Positions 1 through 9,126 of a DNA stretch of 64,000 nt are shown here, piece after piece. The position numbers and the translations under genes were made by a program. Position 1 is the first letter of the stretch. The number at the start of each line of letters is the position of its first letter. Under the pieces are notes generated by a model. That model saw nothing but the letters and a program-made list of their open reading frames with translations. It was not told the origin of the DNA and searched no databases. The stretch comes from Breviolum minutum Mf 1.05b.01 (lineage: Eukaryota; Sar; Dinophyceae; Suessiales; Symbiodiniaceae), in NCBI GenBank assembly GCA_000507305.1, contig DF241803.1, forward strand, positions 69,281 to 133,280, in the 5' to 3' direction.

Positions 1-178
1 TTTTAAGTTATAGTTATACCTCATAACTCCCCTTTTTTGTTTTTTTCTCTATAGGGGCTATATAACTTATAACCCCAGTTATCCATGTATCTTCCGCCAT
101 TCATATAAGGGGTTTTTTTACTCGTTTGATCCGTTTGATGCCAAGGTTCACATTGCAGAGGCCGTGGTGTTTTTTTTT

Positions 179-193
179 GTGTGTGTGTGTGTA
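179..193. repeat. (GT)n microsatellite
   Basis: Short pure GT run following a poly-T tract. It is a simple repeat with no coding value. Confidence 0.85.
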
Positions 194-208
194 TTACGGT
201 TGGTTCCT

Positions 209-338
209 CCTGTTGATGCTTCAGAAATCTGGGGAGAAAACCCACCTGGGAGCTACATAAAACCCGTCGTAAATAATGGGAATAAACGGATAAACTGCCG
301 TTACCTCAACTGGTTAGCCCGGTTTTGGCCATCAACAG
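209..338. mobile_element. Family I TIR element (diverged copy)
   Basis: The left end TGTTGATGCTTCAGAAATC pairs with a right end GGCCATCAACAG, and the interior carries the ATAACTGCCG/CAACTGGTTA-type core seen in other family I copies. The expected flanking TA is absent on both sides, so this looks like an old copy. Confidence 0.5.
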
Positions 339-374
339 TCCCAACAGCCCTCGTCTTGGTTTGACCGAGGGTGA

Positions 375-554
375 TCTCTGGAAGTTTTTTCCCTTGTGTT
401 GGATGAAGTGCCTTACTTCAGAAGTGGTGGGGAGGTATCCAAACTCCAGGTATCGAAGAGATATACGAAGTGGTTGTTTTTTGGTGAAGAGACGAAAAAA
501 GAAAGAGAAGCAACGCCTATGAATTTTGTTTTTTTGGCAGATTTGGGAGGATCA
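375..554 (+). CDS. Exon-like open frame, unknown protein
   Basis: An open frame of about 60 codons with no ATG, bounded by in-frame stops. The middle reads VLDEVPYFRSGGEVSKLQVS and then a basic, aromatic stretch including KRYTKWLFFGEE, which looks protein-like. Acceptor-type AGs occur inside it, and a family D element starts 13 bases downstream. No family recognised. It could be part of an exon of an intron-rich gene or chance. Confidence 0.25.
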
Positions 555-567
555 TGAACTTAGCAAC

Positions 568-685
568 CCCTAAGAGTCTAGACCCCTACCTAGAGGAGGA
601 TTGATGGTCCTAATCCCATCCCCATGTCATAGGATTGGATCGGGTTAATCCCGAAATCTTAGGACACACAAACGGATCCTTAGGG
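568..685. mobile_element. Family D TIR element with 3-bp target duplication (AAC)
   Basis: Starts CCCTAAGAGTC and ends GGATCCTTAGGG, inverted copies of one another. AAC lies directly outside both ends (565-567 and 686-688), a 3-bp target-site duplication. The interior carries two CCCATCCCCA/ATAGGATTG blocks typical of the family. Non-coding. Confidence 0.75.
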
Positions 686-938
686 AACAGTTCGCAAAAA
701 AATGTCATCTAAGTTTCCTTCCAGTTTTTTCCCACTCAGTTTCGTGCAGTCTCAAAGTTCCCATCATCTTGGATTTGTTTGGTTGGTGACGTGATTTTTT
801 TTTTCGGATTCGATGCCATGGTATTATTTCATCACCATTTTTGGCTGCCCTTTTGGGAAAATATGTTTTTTAGTTGTTCTAACCACCTTAAGCAAATCCA
901 ATTGTATCTTATTCTTTTGTCAAAATCTTGACAGACCA

Positions 939-1160
939 TTAAGCTTTCCCTGTGACGCTGCTTTTTCGGCAGGCCCTTTGCGTTTTGCCTGTGGCACAAT
1001 GACATGGATGTCTCTTGGCACGTGAACGAAATGCAATCAATTTCTTATGTATATCAAATTTGTAGGGACCCTTCATCATGTTGTGGTTGGGTATGATGAA
1101 GGGGCCCGTGTCCTTCAACACCTCCGAAACGCGTAGTATTTGGAATGCATCATGTGCCAT
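939..1160 (-). CDS. Exon-like open frame, unknown protein; strand uncertain
   Basis: On the - strand a 73-codon frame begins MAHDAFQILRVSEVLKDTGP and continues FIIPNHNMMKG. The frame is open a few codons further upstream, where a CAG acceptor could lie. The + strand offers a rival: after the acceptor-like TTTTTCGGCAG ending near 971, a frame reads PFAFCLWHNDMDVSWHVNEM and meets a GTATAT donor near 1048. Only one can be right, if either. No family recognised. Confidence 0.25.
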   Translation of the reverse strand: MAHDAFQILRVSEVLKDTGPFIIPNHNMMKGPYKFDIHKKLIAFRSRAKRHPCHCATGKTQRACRKSSVTGKA

Positions 1161-1608
1161 TCTCAGTTTCTGTGACTGGATCCCTAAACAATCAAATTTG
1201 AAGAACTGTCATTCATTTTTCGGCTTCAACATACGATGTTGAAGGAATTTATCCAGAAATCACCGGCTGCCAAAACCAGGGCGTCTAGATGAACCCCATG
1301 GCCAGAAGGCCGTTCAAAATCAGGTCATAATCGCCTCCAAAAGTTAGGAATTTGTGGAAGTTGGAAGTTTTTTGGGGGAGTTGTTTGGTTGCAAAAACCT
1401 ACTTTTGTTGGAGAATCCCTATCTCTTATAGAGAAACATTGCTTGCAAGTTGCAATGCTATTTTGCCAAGATATATGATCCTAATAGTAGAATCATTTAC
1501 AAAATGTCGACAAAAATGATTGCTAGTGATGACAAATAAACAATGTGCAAACTTTGCAGGTTTTATGCACAAACTTTATCCAAATCCAGATCTTTAATAC
1601 TGCAACTA

Positions 1609-1710
1609 GGTGGTGGTTTCAAATATGTTTTATTTTTTATCCCTATTTTGGGGAAGATGAACCCATTTTGGGCTAATATGTTTCAAATGGGTTGGTGAAA
1701 AACCACCAAC
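1609..1710. mobile_element. Family A TIR element
   Basis: The ends GGTGGTGGTTTCAAA and the inverted CCACCAAC frame the internal CCCTATTTTGGGGAAGATG block shared by all family members. TA (or TAG) flanks both ends. Counting the flanking TAG, the unit begins GT and ends AG. Confidence 0.75.
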
Positions 1711-1937
1711 TAGTGAAAATAGTGAAACCTTGACTGGATATTTGTTTACCATAATGCTTGATGGGATGAATCTCAACTCCCCTAAGGAGTTGATCTAAAC
1801 CCTGAAAGCAAGTACCAATAACGAGTCCTTAAGGGAGCGATAGCTTAGGGTGGGCCAAAGATTTTCGGGCGATGAATTCTGACATGAGGAGCGGCGTTTT
1901 TTGAAGCCCAGAATCCTCCAAAATCAAAGGGTACCAA

Positions 1938-2027
1938 CCTAAGGAACTAACATATCCCATCAAAAATCACTTTTGAGTCGATGATTTTTCTTTTTTCCCC
2001 TGGTGGGATAGGTTAGTTCCCTGGCGG
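1938..2027. mobile_element. Family F-like TIR element (diverged)
   Basis: AAGGAACTAACATATCCC near the left edge is inverted as GGGATAGGTTAGTTCCCTGG at the right. It matches the copy at 32772-32866 better than the core F set, suggesting a subfamily. Confidence 0.5.
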
Positions 2028-2029
2028 GT

Positions 2030-2510
2030 AGACTTAGTATAGATTTTTTTTTGTTGCTTCATGATTTGTAAGTCCCAAGTCTGAAACTGAGACATGTAGC
2101 CGTTCGATGGAATATGGGTTATATTTTTGTGTGTCTACCAGGGCATTAGGCTGGAACTTGGTAGTGATCCTTCGTAATCTCCTCAAACCCCACCCAATGG
2201 AGTCGAATTGGATCCCCAAGAACCATAGGATTGGAAATCTAGGGGCAGCCCACCCCCACCCAATGCCATCCCACTCAAGAAACAAGGCCTTTGAAAAAAA
2301 AACCTGACAGTACGTGATACTGGTGATTAGTCATCCCGGCTATTTTGTAATACTTAGGGATAATACTTCCAGTATATGTTGGGTTGGTCCCCTTCCCAAT
2401 AATAGTAGCAAATGAAGGTTCAAAAAGGGATCCCCTAGTAACAAAATCTCATGATCCTGGTGGTGACAATTGCATCCTGGGGAAAGTTGTCGAAAAGGAG
2501 TTAAGGTAGA
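2030..2510. other. No gene seen
   Basis: About 480 bases with short low-grade palindromes around CCCACCCAATGG and no convincing frame on either strand. Probably an eroded TIR element. Confidence 0.5.
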
Positions 2511-2549
2511 AGTCAATAAGAATTAACTCCTGGTAGAGCGGTACCTCGC

Positions 2550-2798
2550 ATGGAGGAAGCTGTTGTGGCAGCACCTTCTCAGTGCTCTAGAGGCCGCAAG
2601 AGAAAGGCATGGGAAGCCTGTGAAAGTGTAACAAGAGAGACGACCAAGAGCCTTCGGCAATGTGGTGTAGATTGGCTTAAGGCCAAGCAGTTTGTGCACC
2701 ACCCTTTGAGTTCGTCCTCTGACAGAGGAAAGGCTACATACATAGCCAAGTGTAAGGACGGGACTGGTCCTTCTGGGGGGCTCTGGTCATGTAGATAA
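2550..2798 (+). CDS. Hypothetical protein, small basic ORF
   Basis: An 82-codon ATG frame beginning MEEAVVAAPSQCSRGRKRKA, followed by a basic/serine-rich tract and a Lys/Cys-rich end containing KATYIAKCKDG. Composition is protein-like and the start lies in GCATGG. No domain recognised. Stop at 2796-2798, just before the palindrome array. Another piece with Cys and paired Trp lies at 2978-3361 within the array, so this could be one end of a decayed gene. Confidence 0.35.
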   Translation: MEEAVVAAPSQCSRGRKRKAWEACESVTRETTKSLRQCGVDWLKAKQFVHHPLSSSSDRGKATYIAKCKDGTGPSGGLWSCR

Positions 2799-2977
2799 GT
2801 AGGTTAACGGGTGTCATCATTTTACAATTGTCTCATTGATGCAGCCGAGGACAACCATTTTGATCCAGAAGAGTCGCTCTAGGGAATTAACTCTAGATTT
2901 AATTCTTCAATTGACGGCCTCGTTCCTAGGATTTATGTCCTTCATCGGAGGAATTAAACCTGGAGCTAATTCTTTGC

Positions 2978-3361
2978 ATGTGTGGTCTGTGGTGCACGGA
3001 TCAGAGAATGGTACTTCTGGCACCATCTTGTGCTACACTAGGCTCCTCACCCCACCTCCGTGCATCGATGAATCTTTGTGGGGGCAAGAAGTGGTGGTAT
3101 GTGTGTCGATGGACCGGCTTTTCTATGCCACGGAGCCGCTGTGAAACTTCTCAACCCGCCAGACAAAAAATTGGGAAAATCGGAAGGGAGATGGTCCTGT
3201 TGGCAAAGAATGAAACTTCCACCAAAAAGCCGGCAAAAAGAATTAAACCGAGGTTTAATTCCTGGACGTTGGTTGTTCTCATATCCAATGACCCGTGGTC
3301 AGAAGAATTATACCATGGTGAAATGGAATTAAACCAAGGTTTAATTCCTCCAAGTGGATAG
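2978..3361 (+). pseudogene. Protein-like ORF running through the palindrome array
   Basis: A 127-codon frame. Its first third contains NLCGGKKWWYVCRWTGF, a Cys/Trp-rich pattern suggestive of a small metal-binding or DNA-binding module. The later part is translation of the palindromic repeats and is unlikely to be genuine. Function unknown; possibly the remnant of a gene split by family L palindromes. Confidence 0.25.
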
Positions 3362-3540
3362 TGGTCATATGCAATGACCCATGGTAAACAGAATTAAACC
3401 ACGATTCAGTTCTAGAATCATGAAGAGTATGGGCAAGTCAGAGGTGGACAAGAATTAACTTGGGATTAAATTCCTTTTGACTCTTACCTTCAGTCTCTAC
3501 CAAAGTTGTCCAACCAAAAAAAACTATGTGCCCCCCCTTA

Positions 3541-3856
3541 CTTGGAGGATCCCGGTTAGTATCAATGGTTGGTTCTGGCTCCCCTAATAGGTGGGATCGG
3601 TAGCATATAATCACCCAATTGGTAATATATACCACTTATACACCACTTATATATTGCCAATTGGGTGATTATATGCTGCGGATCCCACCTATTATGGGAA
3701 CCAGAAACAACCATTGATAGTAGGTGGTTAATTTGCCCATGGTGATCGCTTTTGTCCCCTAAGTCGGGTTGTGGGACCCTTTCCAAATGGCTTAGATGGG
3801 TTCTAAATGATCCGATCACCACGTATCCGATACCTGGGAGCCATCCGATACCAAGG
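3541..3856. mobile_element. Family G TIR element carrying a nested element
   Basis: Begins TA|CTTGGAGGATCCCGGTTAG, is interrupted by the hairpin element at 3561-3718, then resumes with the usual family interior (GGTGATCG, CCCCTAAGT, CCAAATGGCT). The right end near ACGTATCCGATACC is eroded. Confidence 0.55.
3561..3718. mobile_element. Long-armed hairpin element (family S), AGT target duplication
   Basis: Arms of about 60 bp are inverted copies with only scattered mismatches: ATCAATGGTTGGTTCTGG at left and its inverse at right, both running through GGTGGGATC and ATAATCACCCAATTGG to an AT-rich loop near 3630-3650. AGT flanks both ends (3558-3560, 3719-3721). It is nested in a family G copy. This is the strongest fold-back structure in the window. 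Confidence 0.75.
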
Positions 3857-3912
3857 AGCTGGTGGCAACTCAAACATTTTTAAGTTTTCACCTGGAAATT
3901 CCTGAACCAAAT

Positions 3913-4070
3913 GAGCCATGAAAAAAGGGCCCCTGGTTGGTTAAGGTATACATTGGGGATGAAATACTACCAAATTATGTAGGGATTATTATTCATAAAC
4001 CATGAAACAATGATCCCGTCATTAACCAACCAGGAATTCATGGAAAGTAGGAGGTGTTTTTTCGTGGCTC
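3913..4070. mobile_element. Family E TIR element, AAAT target duplication
   Basis: GAGCCATGAAAAAAGGG at left is inverted as TTTTTTCGTGGCTC at right. Inside lie CCTGGTTGGTTAAGG and its inverse AACCAACCAGG. AAAT lies immediately outside both ends (3909-3912, 4071-4074). Confidence 0.75.
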
Positions 4071-4281
4071 AAATGATCCAATTTGACTTGCGCTAATATT
4101 TTCTATCCAATTTGCCGGACCCTTGCCGCTCAGGAGCTGAATGCTCCCTTGTTCGCCACCATGGTGAGGTAGCGGCAGTAGCGTAGCTTGCCTGTCAGGC
4201 GCCCGGGGAAAATCAACAAACAGAAATGTGTTGTTGTTTTGTTTGTTTCGGTGTGTTGATATTTTGTTGTTAGTGAGTGCT

Positions 4282-4343
4282 TGTGGTTGCTTAAGTTTTG
4301 TTGATAGTAATTTGTGGTTGTTTAAGTTTTGTTGATAGTTAGT
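4282..4343. repeat. Two-copy tandem repeat, period 31
   Basis: TGTGGTTGYTTAAGTTTTG starts at 4282 and again at 4313. It sits in a G/T-rich tract upstream of the CAA tract, so the strand switches from GTT-rich to AAC-rich near 4400. Confidence 0.7.
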
Positions 4344-4477
4344 TAGTTATTGGTTGCTTGTTGTGGGGGTCGGTCAGTTTGGTGAGGTTGTGTCACTTTC
4401 TCTTGTAGAAAATCAAGGTATCCATCAGGTTCCACCCAGAAAAAACCCTAAGATGAAAGAAACACCAAGCACCAACA

Positions 4478-4516
4478 CCACCACAACAACAACACCACCA
4501 CAACAACAACACCACC

Positions 4517-4567
<51 letters not shown>

Positions 4568-4640
4568 NAGCAACAGCAAGAACAAGAACAAGAACAAAAA
4601 CAAGAACAACAACAAGAACAAGAACAAGAACAAGAACAAG

Positions 4641-4671
<31 letters not shown>

Positions 4672-4683
4672 ACAACAACAAGG

Positions 4684-4714
<31 letters not shown>

Positions 4715-4775
4715 CCACAACGACAACGACAACGACAAGAACAACAACAAAAACAAGAAGAACAACAACGTCAAC
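4478..4775 (+). repeat. (CAA)n tract with one unresolved base
   Basis: Nearly 300 bases of CAA units with a single N at 4567. An open frame at 4354-4935 runs through it as Asn/Thr, flanked by MLVVGVGQFGEVVSLSLVEN before and a Ser/Thr/Arg-rich end after. Beyond the N another phase reads Gln with Glu, Lys, Arg and Pro substitutions and continues RQPRRQRPGFITRKKPPLQ before a stop. The N and the phase change suggest the repeat was not resolved exactly in assembly. It may encode a low-complexity Gln-rich segment or be plain microsatellite. Confidence 0.8.
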
Positions 4776-4939
4776 CACGACGTCAACGTCCCGGATTCAT
4801 CACACGCAAAAAACCACCCCTCCAACATGGTTGAGCAAAAATTCCTCATTCGTTACACCGACGTATAGCTACCGTAACAATTTGCATCGGTGGGATTTGG
4901 ACACGAGAAGATGCCGCTTTCATCCATTAACATGATGCA

Positions 4940-5740
4940 ACGTTGACGTATTTGACAAAAACAATGCCAAGCTTGTTAAGAAAAAATAATGTTGAATGGA
5001 TGAACTCCTCAAAGGTTTGTTCTTGTTTTGAAGTTGTTTTTTTGCTTGAAGCGAGAGTGCGTACTCTTAGTACTTAGTTCATTTCAGGTCCAGTTTTTTG
5101 ATGCACTGTTAATGTATGTGTAGATATAATATATAGAGGTTTTTATTTCAAATAAAAAACCGACCTTAGTAGCAGTCTTCATTGACTTCATTTTTTTTCA
5201 TACTTAGTTAATTCCATAAAGCTCCCACCGGTCCAACATATCTCTCTTCCCGCCACTTAGATGCCAGGCATTTTTTATCTTGGGATTTTTTTCTGGCCAA
5301 ATGATGGGCAGCCGCACCGCTTGGGCAGCCTGGCAGCCGCACTGCCGCCGTGTAAAACAGATGATTTGTGATCATGACACCTTTTAGGTTGATAAAAAAA
5401 CAAACAGTTAGGTTGTTCCCCATGACGCATCCATAGCATTTGCCCATATTTGCCCACATGAAAACCATGACCAAATCAACCATTCATGGTACGGAAAAAT
5501 ATACAATCGTCCCATTGAGTGATTTTTCGGTTGGTGGATAAGGTTTAGTCAACTGCTGAAACCCCCCAAACTTCTCAGCACCAATTAGCCATTGACCTTT
5601 CAAACATGTTGTGAAAGGAAGTTGGTTGCAACATCTCAAAAGTGAGGTTTGATATGAAAATGTGAGAAAGTTGGCTATAGTCAAGGTTTATTTAAGGCTT
5701 CAGAAGACATGAAAGAGGCGCCCCCTATCATCACCAAACA
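4940..5740. other. No convincing gene
   Basis: AT-rich DNA with one short GC-rich patch (about 5310-5350, CAGCCGCAC repeated). Long - strand frames at 5208-5684 lack recognisable features. Nothing supported. Confidence 0.4.
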
Positions 5741-5746
5741 TTTTGT

Positions 5747-5878
5747 TGGTACCCAAGATGGAGGTATACAGTCACCTATAATAGCTGTGTGGACACGGTC
5801 AAAAATGTAAGGGAAAACCTATCCCCGAAATAGCCGGCTTTTCCAGGTGCAGGAAACCCTCCATTTAGGTACCTAAAC
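5747..5878. mobile_element. Family O TIR element
   Basis: GGTACCCAAGATGGAGGTA at left is inverted as CCTCCATTTAGGTACC at right. A second copy lies at 40072-40193. Non-coding. Confidence 0.5.
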
Positions 5879-6195
5879 ATGTTGGTGGCGCACTGCTGCG
5901 ATAAACTTCCAAGGAAAGAGTTTGGTGATACTTTTGCCCTCCCTGAAAACTAAACAGGTACTCAGTTTGCCCATGATAATCCCCATCTTTCCTGGGTAAA
6001 TACCATCAAAATGCTGGATTTTCCTTGTCGCCCTGTTTGGAACTACCGGAGTGTACCGTAGTTCCAATTTTTGACCCCAATGACCCTGATTTGTTGGCCA
6101 AATTTGTTTGAACTTTTCCCTGATGTTGTTTTTTTTTCAAAAGCACCAAAGAAATGCAGGAAGAGCTCACCACGAAGTTACCTGTTTTTTTTCAG

Positions 6196-6320
6196 CCCTA
6201 ATAATCGTTGGACCCTCCTACAGAGGGGTTTCTCCACACCACAAGTTTTGAGATGCCATGATTCTTTGGGATCAAAATGCGATAGCAGTGCTCAGAACCC
6301 CAATGAGGAAAATTTTGGGT
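6196..6320 (+). CDS. Exon-like segment with strong acceptor
   Basis: The polypyrimidine tract CTGTTTTTTTTCAG ends at 6195. The open frame that follows begins PNNRWTLLQRGFSTPQVLRC and runs through GSKCDSSAQNPNEEN to a stop. It may be a final exon or end at an undetected donor. No family recognised. Confidence 0.3.
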
Positions 6321-6414
6321 AGCGAACATCGATTTTGGGGACAGTCCGTCCCTGCAAACTGGCTGTTTGGGAGACAATTTTTTTGTTGGAACTTAAATGC
6401 CCATTTTCAGTATG

Positions 6415-6520
6415 TCATGTTCCCTAAAAACTAAGATAGCTCCTGAAAATGGGCCTCTCCAAAAGGAAAGTTCATCTTCCAACCCACTTTCAAAGGCTAT
6501 GTTAGTTCCAGGGAGAGAAA
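6415..6520. mobile_element. Family F TIR element (diverged)
   Basis: TCCCTAAAAACTAAGATAGC at left is inverted as GCTATGTTAGTTCCAGGGA at right, with the family's CTGAAAATGGGCC block inside. Confidence 0.55.
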
Positions 6521-6658
6521 TAGTGCTGCTAACTTTGGATTCAATGTTTTTGGGATGAGTTTTCATCCTTGGGTCCCGACATGATCCCATTAAAAACCTA
6601 CAGAAAACAGGGGGTTAGGACATCCATTTTCAAAGTACCAGCAGGACATTCCCAGTAG

Positions 6659-6883
6659 GTTGACAAGATTGAGAGAACACTTTTTGCAACCAACTCTGAA
6701 ATTCAAGATTTGCAACTGCCCCTTTCCGACTGCAAGACGCAGCGGCTAAAGGGTGACGCAAAAAACCCACCGTTGGTTTTTTTGCGGATGTATTTTTTTT
6801 GGTGGGGATCTGATTTTGCAAGCGCAAAGTGTGTAAACGATTGTTGTGAATCATCTTATTGGAATACTGTATATAATCTATAG
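6659..6883 (+). CDS. Exon-like open frame, unknown protein
   Basis: An open frame of about 74 codons without ATG. It contains VDKIERTLFATNSEIQDLQL then SDCKTQRLKGDAKNPPLVF, after which composition becomes aromatic and less convincing, so an exon may end near 6770. The - strand is also open here. No family recognised. Confidence 0.25.
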   Translation, partial: VDKIERTLFATNSEIQDLQLPLSDCKTQRLKGDAKNPPLVFLRMYFFWWGSDFASAKCVNDCCESSYWNTVYNL

Positions 6884-7434
6884 ATCTATAGCATGGATAC
6901 CTTGAATTTGTATGGGGTTAGATATTATGTTACAGGTTGTTGGCTATGTCCTACCTGCCCCTGAGAATTCTGACCTTTCCTATGGAAATACCAGACTCTC
7001 CTATTGACAGTCGCAGGTGGTTTTGACGCCCCATGACATCCCAAGGAATCTTCGGGTGGTTTTGTAACATTATTCAGGAGTTTCTTAAATTTCATGTAGA
7101 AACCTTGTTGTGATTGTATTGCGTTATTTTTTGTGTTCTGGAAAGTCTTTACATATGAAATCATATAAACAATACTGCCTGGTCCCTAGTCAAATACTTG
7201 GCATACTTATGGGATGCTTTTCTGCGGTGTGTCCCAGGGGCGGATCAGGTTTTCTAAGAGAAAAAGGCTTTCCCGGTTACCTCATAGTCAATTTTTAATG
7301 GCGCAACCCCCAAAAAGGTAGGTTAGTAAAGGGCCCATTAAGCACCAATATGTAGGGACTGTGCCATGTACATTTCAACTAAGATTCCAAACCCATTCTT
7401 AGAATAGGATGGAGGGTTTCAATCCCAATCCCCA

Positions 7435-7558
7435 CTTGGATGTCCATGGAAATGATCGTAACTACTTAGTAAGTTGGGTTATTTCACCTATTTAGGGGAC
7501 GAAACCAACCTTATATTGGGGTTAGGACATCTAGTTACTAAGTGCCATGGACATCCTA
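7435..7558. mobile_element. Family C TIR element
   Basis: CTTGGATGTCCATGG at left, CCATGGACATCCTAG at right. The interior GGGTTATTTCACCTATTTAG is shared nearly unchanged with the copies at 55117 and 62093, so these three form a young subgroup. Confidence 0.7.
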
Positions 7559-7586
7559 GCAGAGTAAGATTCGATCGGTGTATGGG

Positions 7587-8105
7587 ACCCGACAGAATTA
7601 TAGAAAAAAAAATCCCACTCCAGAAAGCCCGGGTTCTAACTGCAGCGTGTTTTTCTATAATTAACTATTCCTGTCAAAAATGGGGAAAAATTTCAAAGCG
7701 ACATTTGCAACATGTCCCACTGCATTCGAAGAACTTTCTATAATTCCTTTTTTCCTTTCTATAATTCCCCTTTCCTGCATTTTTTGGGGAAAACCCATGA
7801 TTTTGGACTTTCTATAATTAGTTGGGTAAAAAATGGTCTGAACTTTCTATAATTAGTTTTAGTTGTCAAGTTTTAACTGCAGCAGGTTTTCTATAATTAG
7901 CTATTCCTGCAAAAAATGGGAAAAACTCCTGTTTCGCAGTCACAGACAGAATCATAGAAACTTTAATTATAGAAAGTGTTTTACCCGGGCGTGGGAAAAT
8001 ACCCGGGCACCAAAAGCCCACTTTTATTTTTATTTTTTCCCACTTGCAAATGCCCGGGCTTTACCGGGCATTTGCCCACTTTTTTTTTCTATAATTCTGT
8101 CGGGG
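7587..8105. mobile_element. 519-bp TIR element with repeated TTTCTATAATT motif (family M)
   Basis: The ends CCCGACAGAATTATAGAAAA and their inverse bound the unit. The motif TTTCTATAATT, or its inverse, recurs about nine times inside. A segment of about 45 bp (TTAACTGCAGC ... CTATTCCTGC) occurs twice as a direct repeat near 7640 and 7875, and GCCCGGGC palindromes lie near 7985-8070. No reading frame looks real. Confidence 0.65.
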
Positions 8106-8153
8106 GCTGTAATCAATTATAGACGTACTTGGATTCCCATGTTATACCTGTAC

Positions 8154-8226
8154 CAACAACCTCCCTCATGAAGTCCATACACTCTGGAAAATGAACGGCT
8201 CGAACCATGGAACCTGAAGCCATCAC
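8154..8226 (-). CDS. Exon-like segment bounded by splice signals
   Basis: On the - strand GATTTTGCTTTTCAAACAG precedes a 73-base segment reading VMASGSMVRAVHFPECMDFM then REVVG, ending at a GTACAG donor. It is Met- and charge-rich with a coherent acceptor and donor, making it one of the better exon candidates. The + strand frame here is less balanced. No family recognised. It abuts the family M element. Confidence 0.4.
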
Positions 8227-8358
8227 CTGTTTGAAAAGCAAAATCAACTGAACCAAACCATCATTTTCCGGTTCGATTCGTTAATCTTTAGGGGTGTGTA
8301 ACATACCTGAACTACGATAAGTGGATTTATCCCTAGTTATACCCATTTACAACCATGG

Positions 8359-8856
8359 TTAAATAGGGTTGGCTGGGGTTATAACCGCACCCTTCTTGTA
8401 CCTGAACCCCTTTTGGTCGCAGCTCACATCAGATCCCCAACAAAAAGATTTCACCTTTCGATCGTGACTCGTGACCTCTTTCTGATGGTGCTTTTGTTTT
8501 GCCTGGATTTTTTTCGGTGGAACAAACAAACAGCGGCGTTGGTTAGGATTGGTTTTAAGGGATGACAACTTGTTTCCTTTAGTTGGTTGATAGTAAGGGA
8601 TGACAATTTGCTTTTGGTCCTTTAGTTTACATAGTTGGAACATGTTGGAACTATGATAGCTCCTTTCAAAAAATTGTCTTCTTAAAGATTCATGTTCCAA
8701 TAGTGTTCCATTTATCCGCGTGAGCTGTTGAGGACTTAAAGACAACCTCTTTAAAGATAAGTTCAAAAAACACAGTTTTTGGTTGCTGACTGGATGACAC
8801 GGTTGAAGGAAATTCCGAGAAAAAAACGACGACCTTGGATGATTTTTCCTCAACAA
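8359..8856 (-). CDS. Hypothetical 165-codon ORF, Lys/Gln/Ser-rich
   Basis: A long ATG frame starting MLRKNHPRSSFFSRNFLQPC and ending with RKVKSFCWGSDVSCDQKGFR. It crosses short repeats (GGGATGACAA at 8559 and 8597), so part may be chance translation. The last 40 codons are the most protein-like. Same strand as the exon-like piece at 8154-8226. No domain recognised. Confidence 0.25.
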   Translation of the reverse strand: MLRKNHPRSSFFSRNFLQPCHPVSNQKLCFLNLSLKRLSLSPQQLTRINGTLLEHESLRRQFFERSYHSSNMFQLCKLKDQKQIVIPYYQPTKGNKLSSLKTNPNQRRCLFVPPKKIQAKQKHHQKEVTSHDRKVKSFCWGSDVSCDQKGFRYKKGAVITPANPI

Positions 8857-8878
8857 CAGTGACTATATCCCCTGTCTA

Positions 8879-9097
8879 CCCTGCCTCAAACTAACAGTTC
8901 GCCACTGAAAATAGAACTTCCCCCCCCAAAAAAGGAAAGGATCGTTTGCCAACTACCAATTTTCAAGGGGCAAAACTGTTGAAGATTCAGAATGGGGTGA
9001 AACTTGACCTAAAACTAGCATAGCCCCTCAAAACCTGTCGTTCCCAACGGGAATCAGGGGTCTATTTTCAGGGGCGAACCGTTAGTTTCAGAGAGGG
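8879..9097. mobile_element. Family F TIR element, long copy
   Basis: TA|CCCTGCCTCAAACTAAC at left and GTTAGTTTCAGAGAGGG|TA at right. At 219 bp it is about twice the usual family length, with an internal mirrored GGGGCAAAACTG/CCCTGATTC region. Confidence 0.6.
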
Positions 9098-9126
9098 TAA
9101 GCTTCTCCAAGATTCGCCACAAAGAG

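Larger units (their letters stand above)
2515..3475. repeat. Array of 22-bp palindromes (family L)
   Basis: Six palindromes on the plan GAATTAAACC-NN-GGTTTAATTC lie near 2884, 2953, 3240, 3328, 3391 and 3451, with a half copy near 2520. Those at 3240 and 3328 are perfect apart from the two central bases. The spacers after the last copies share a CATATNCAATGACCCRTGGT segment, so the outer part behaves as a degenerate tandem repeat of roughly 60-90 bp. Confidence 0.75.

Noticed and set aside
4425..4849. Long - strand frames rich in Val/Leu or Cys
   Set aside because: They are reverse translations of the CAA tract with no independent coding signal.
5208..5483. 91-codon - strand frame
   Set aside because: Composition is uneven, a second frame is open over the same bases, and no motif is visible.
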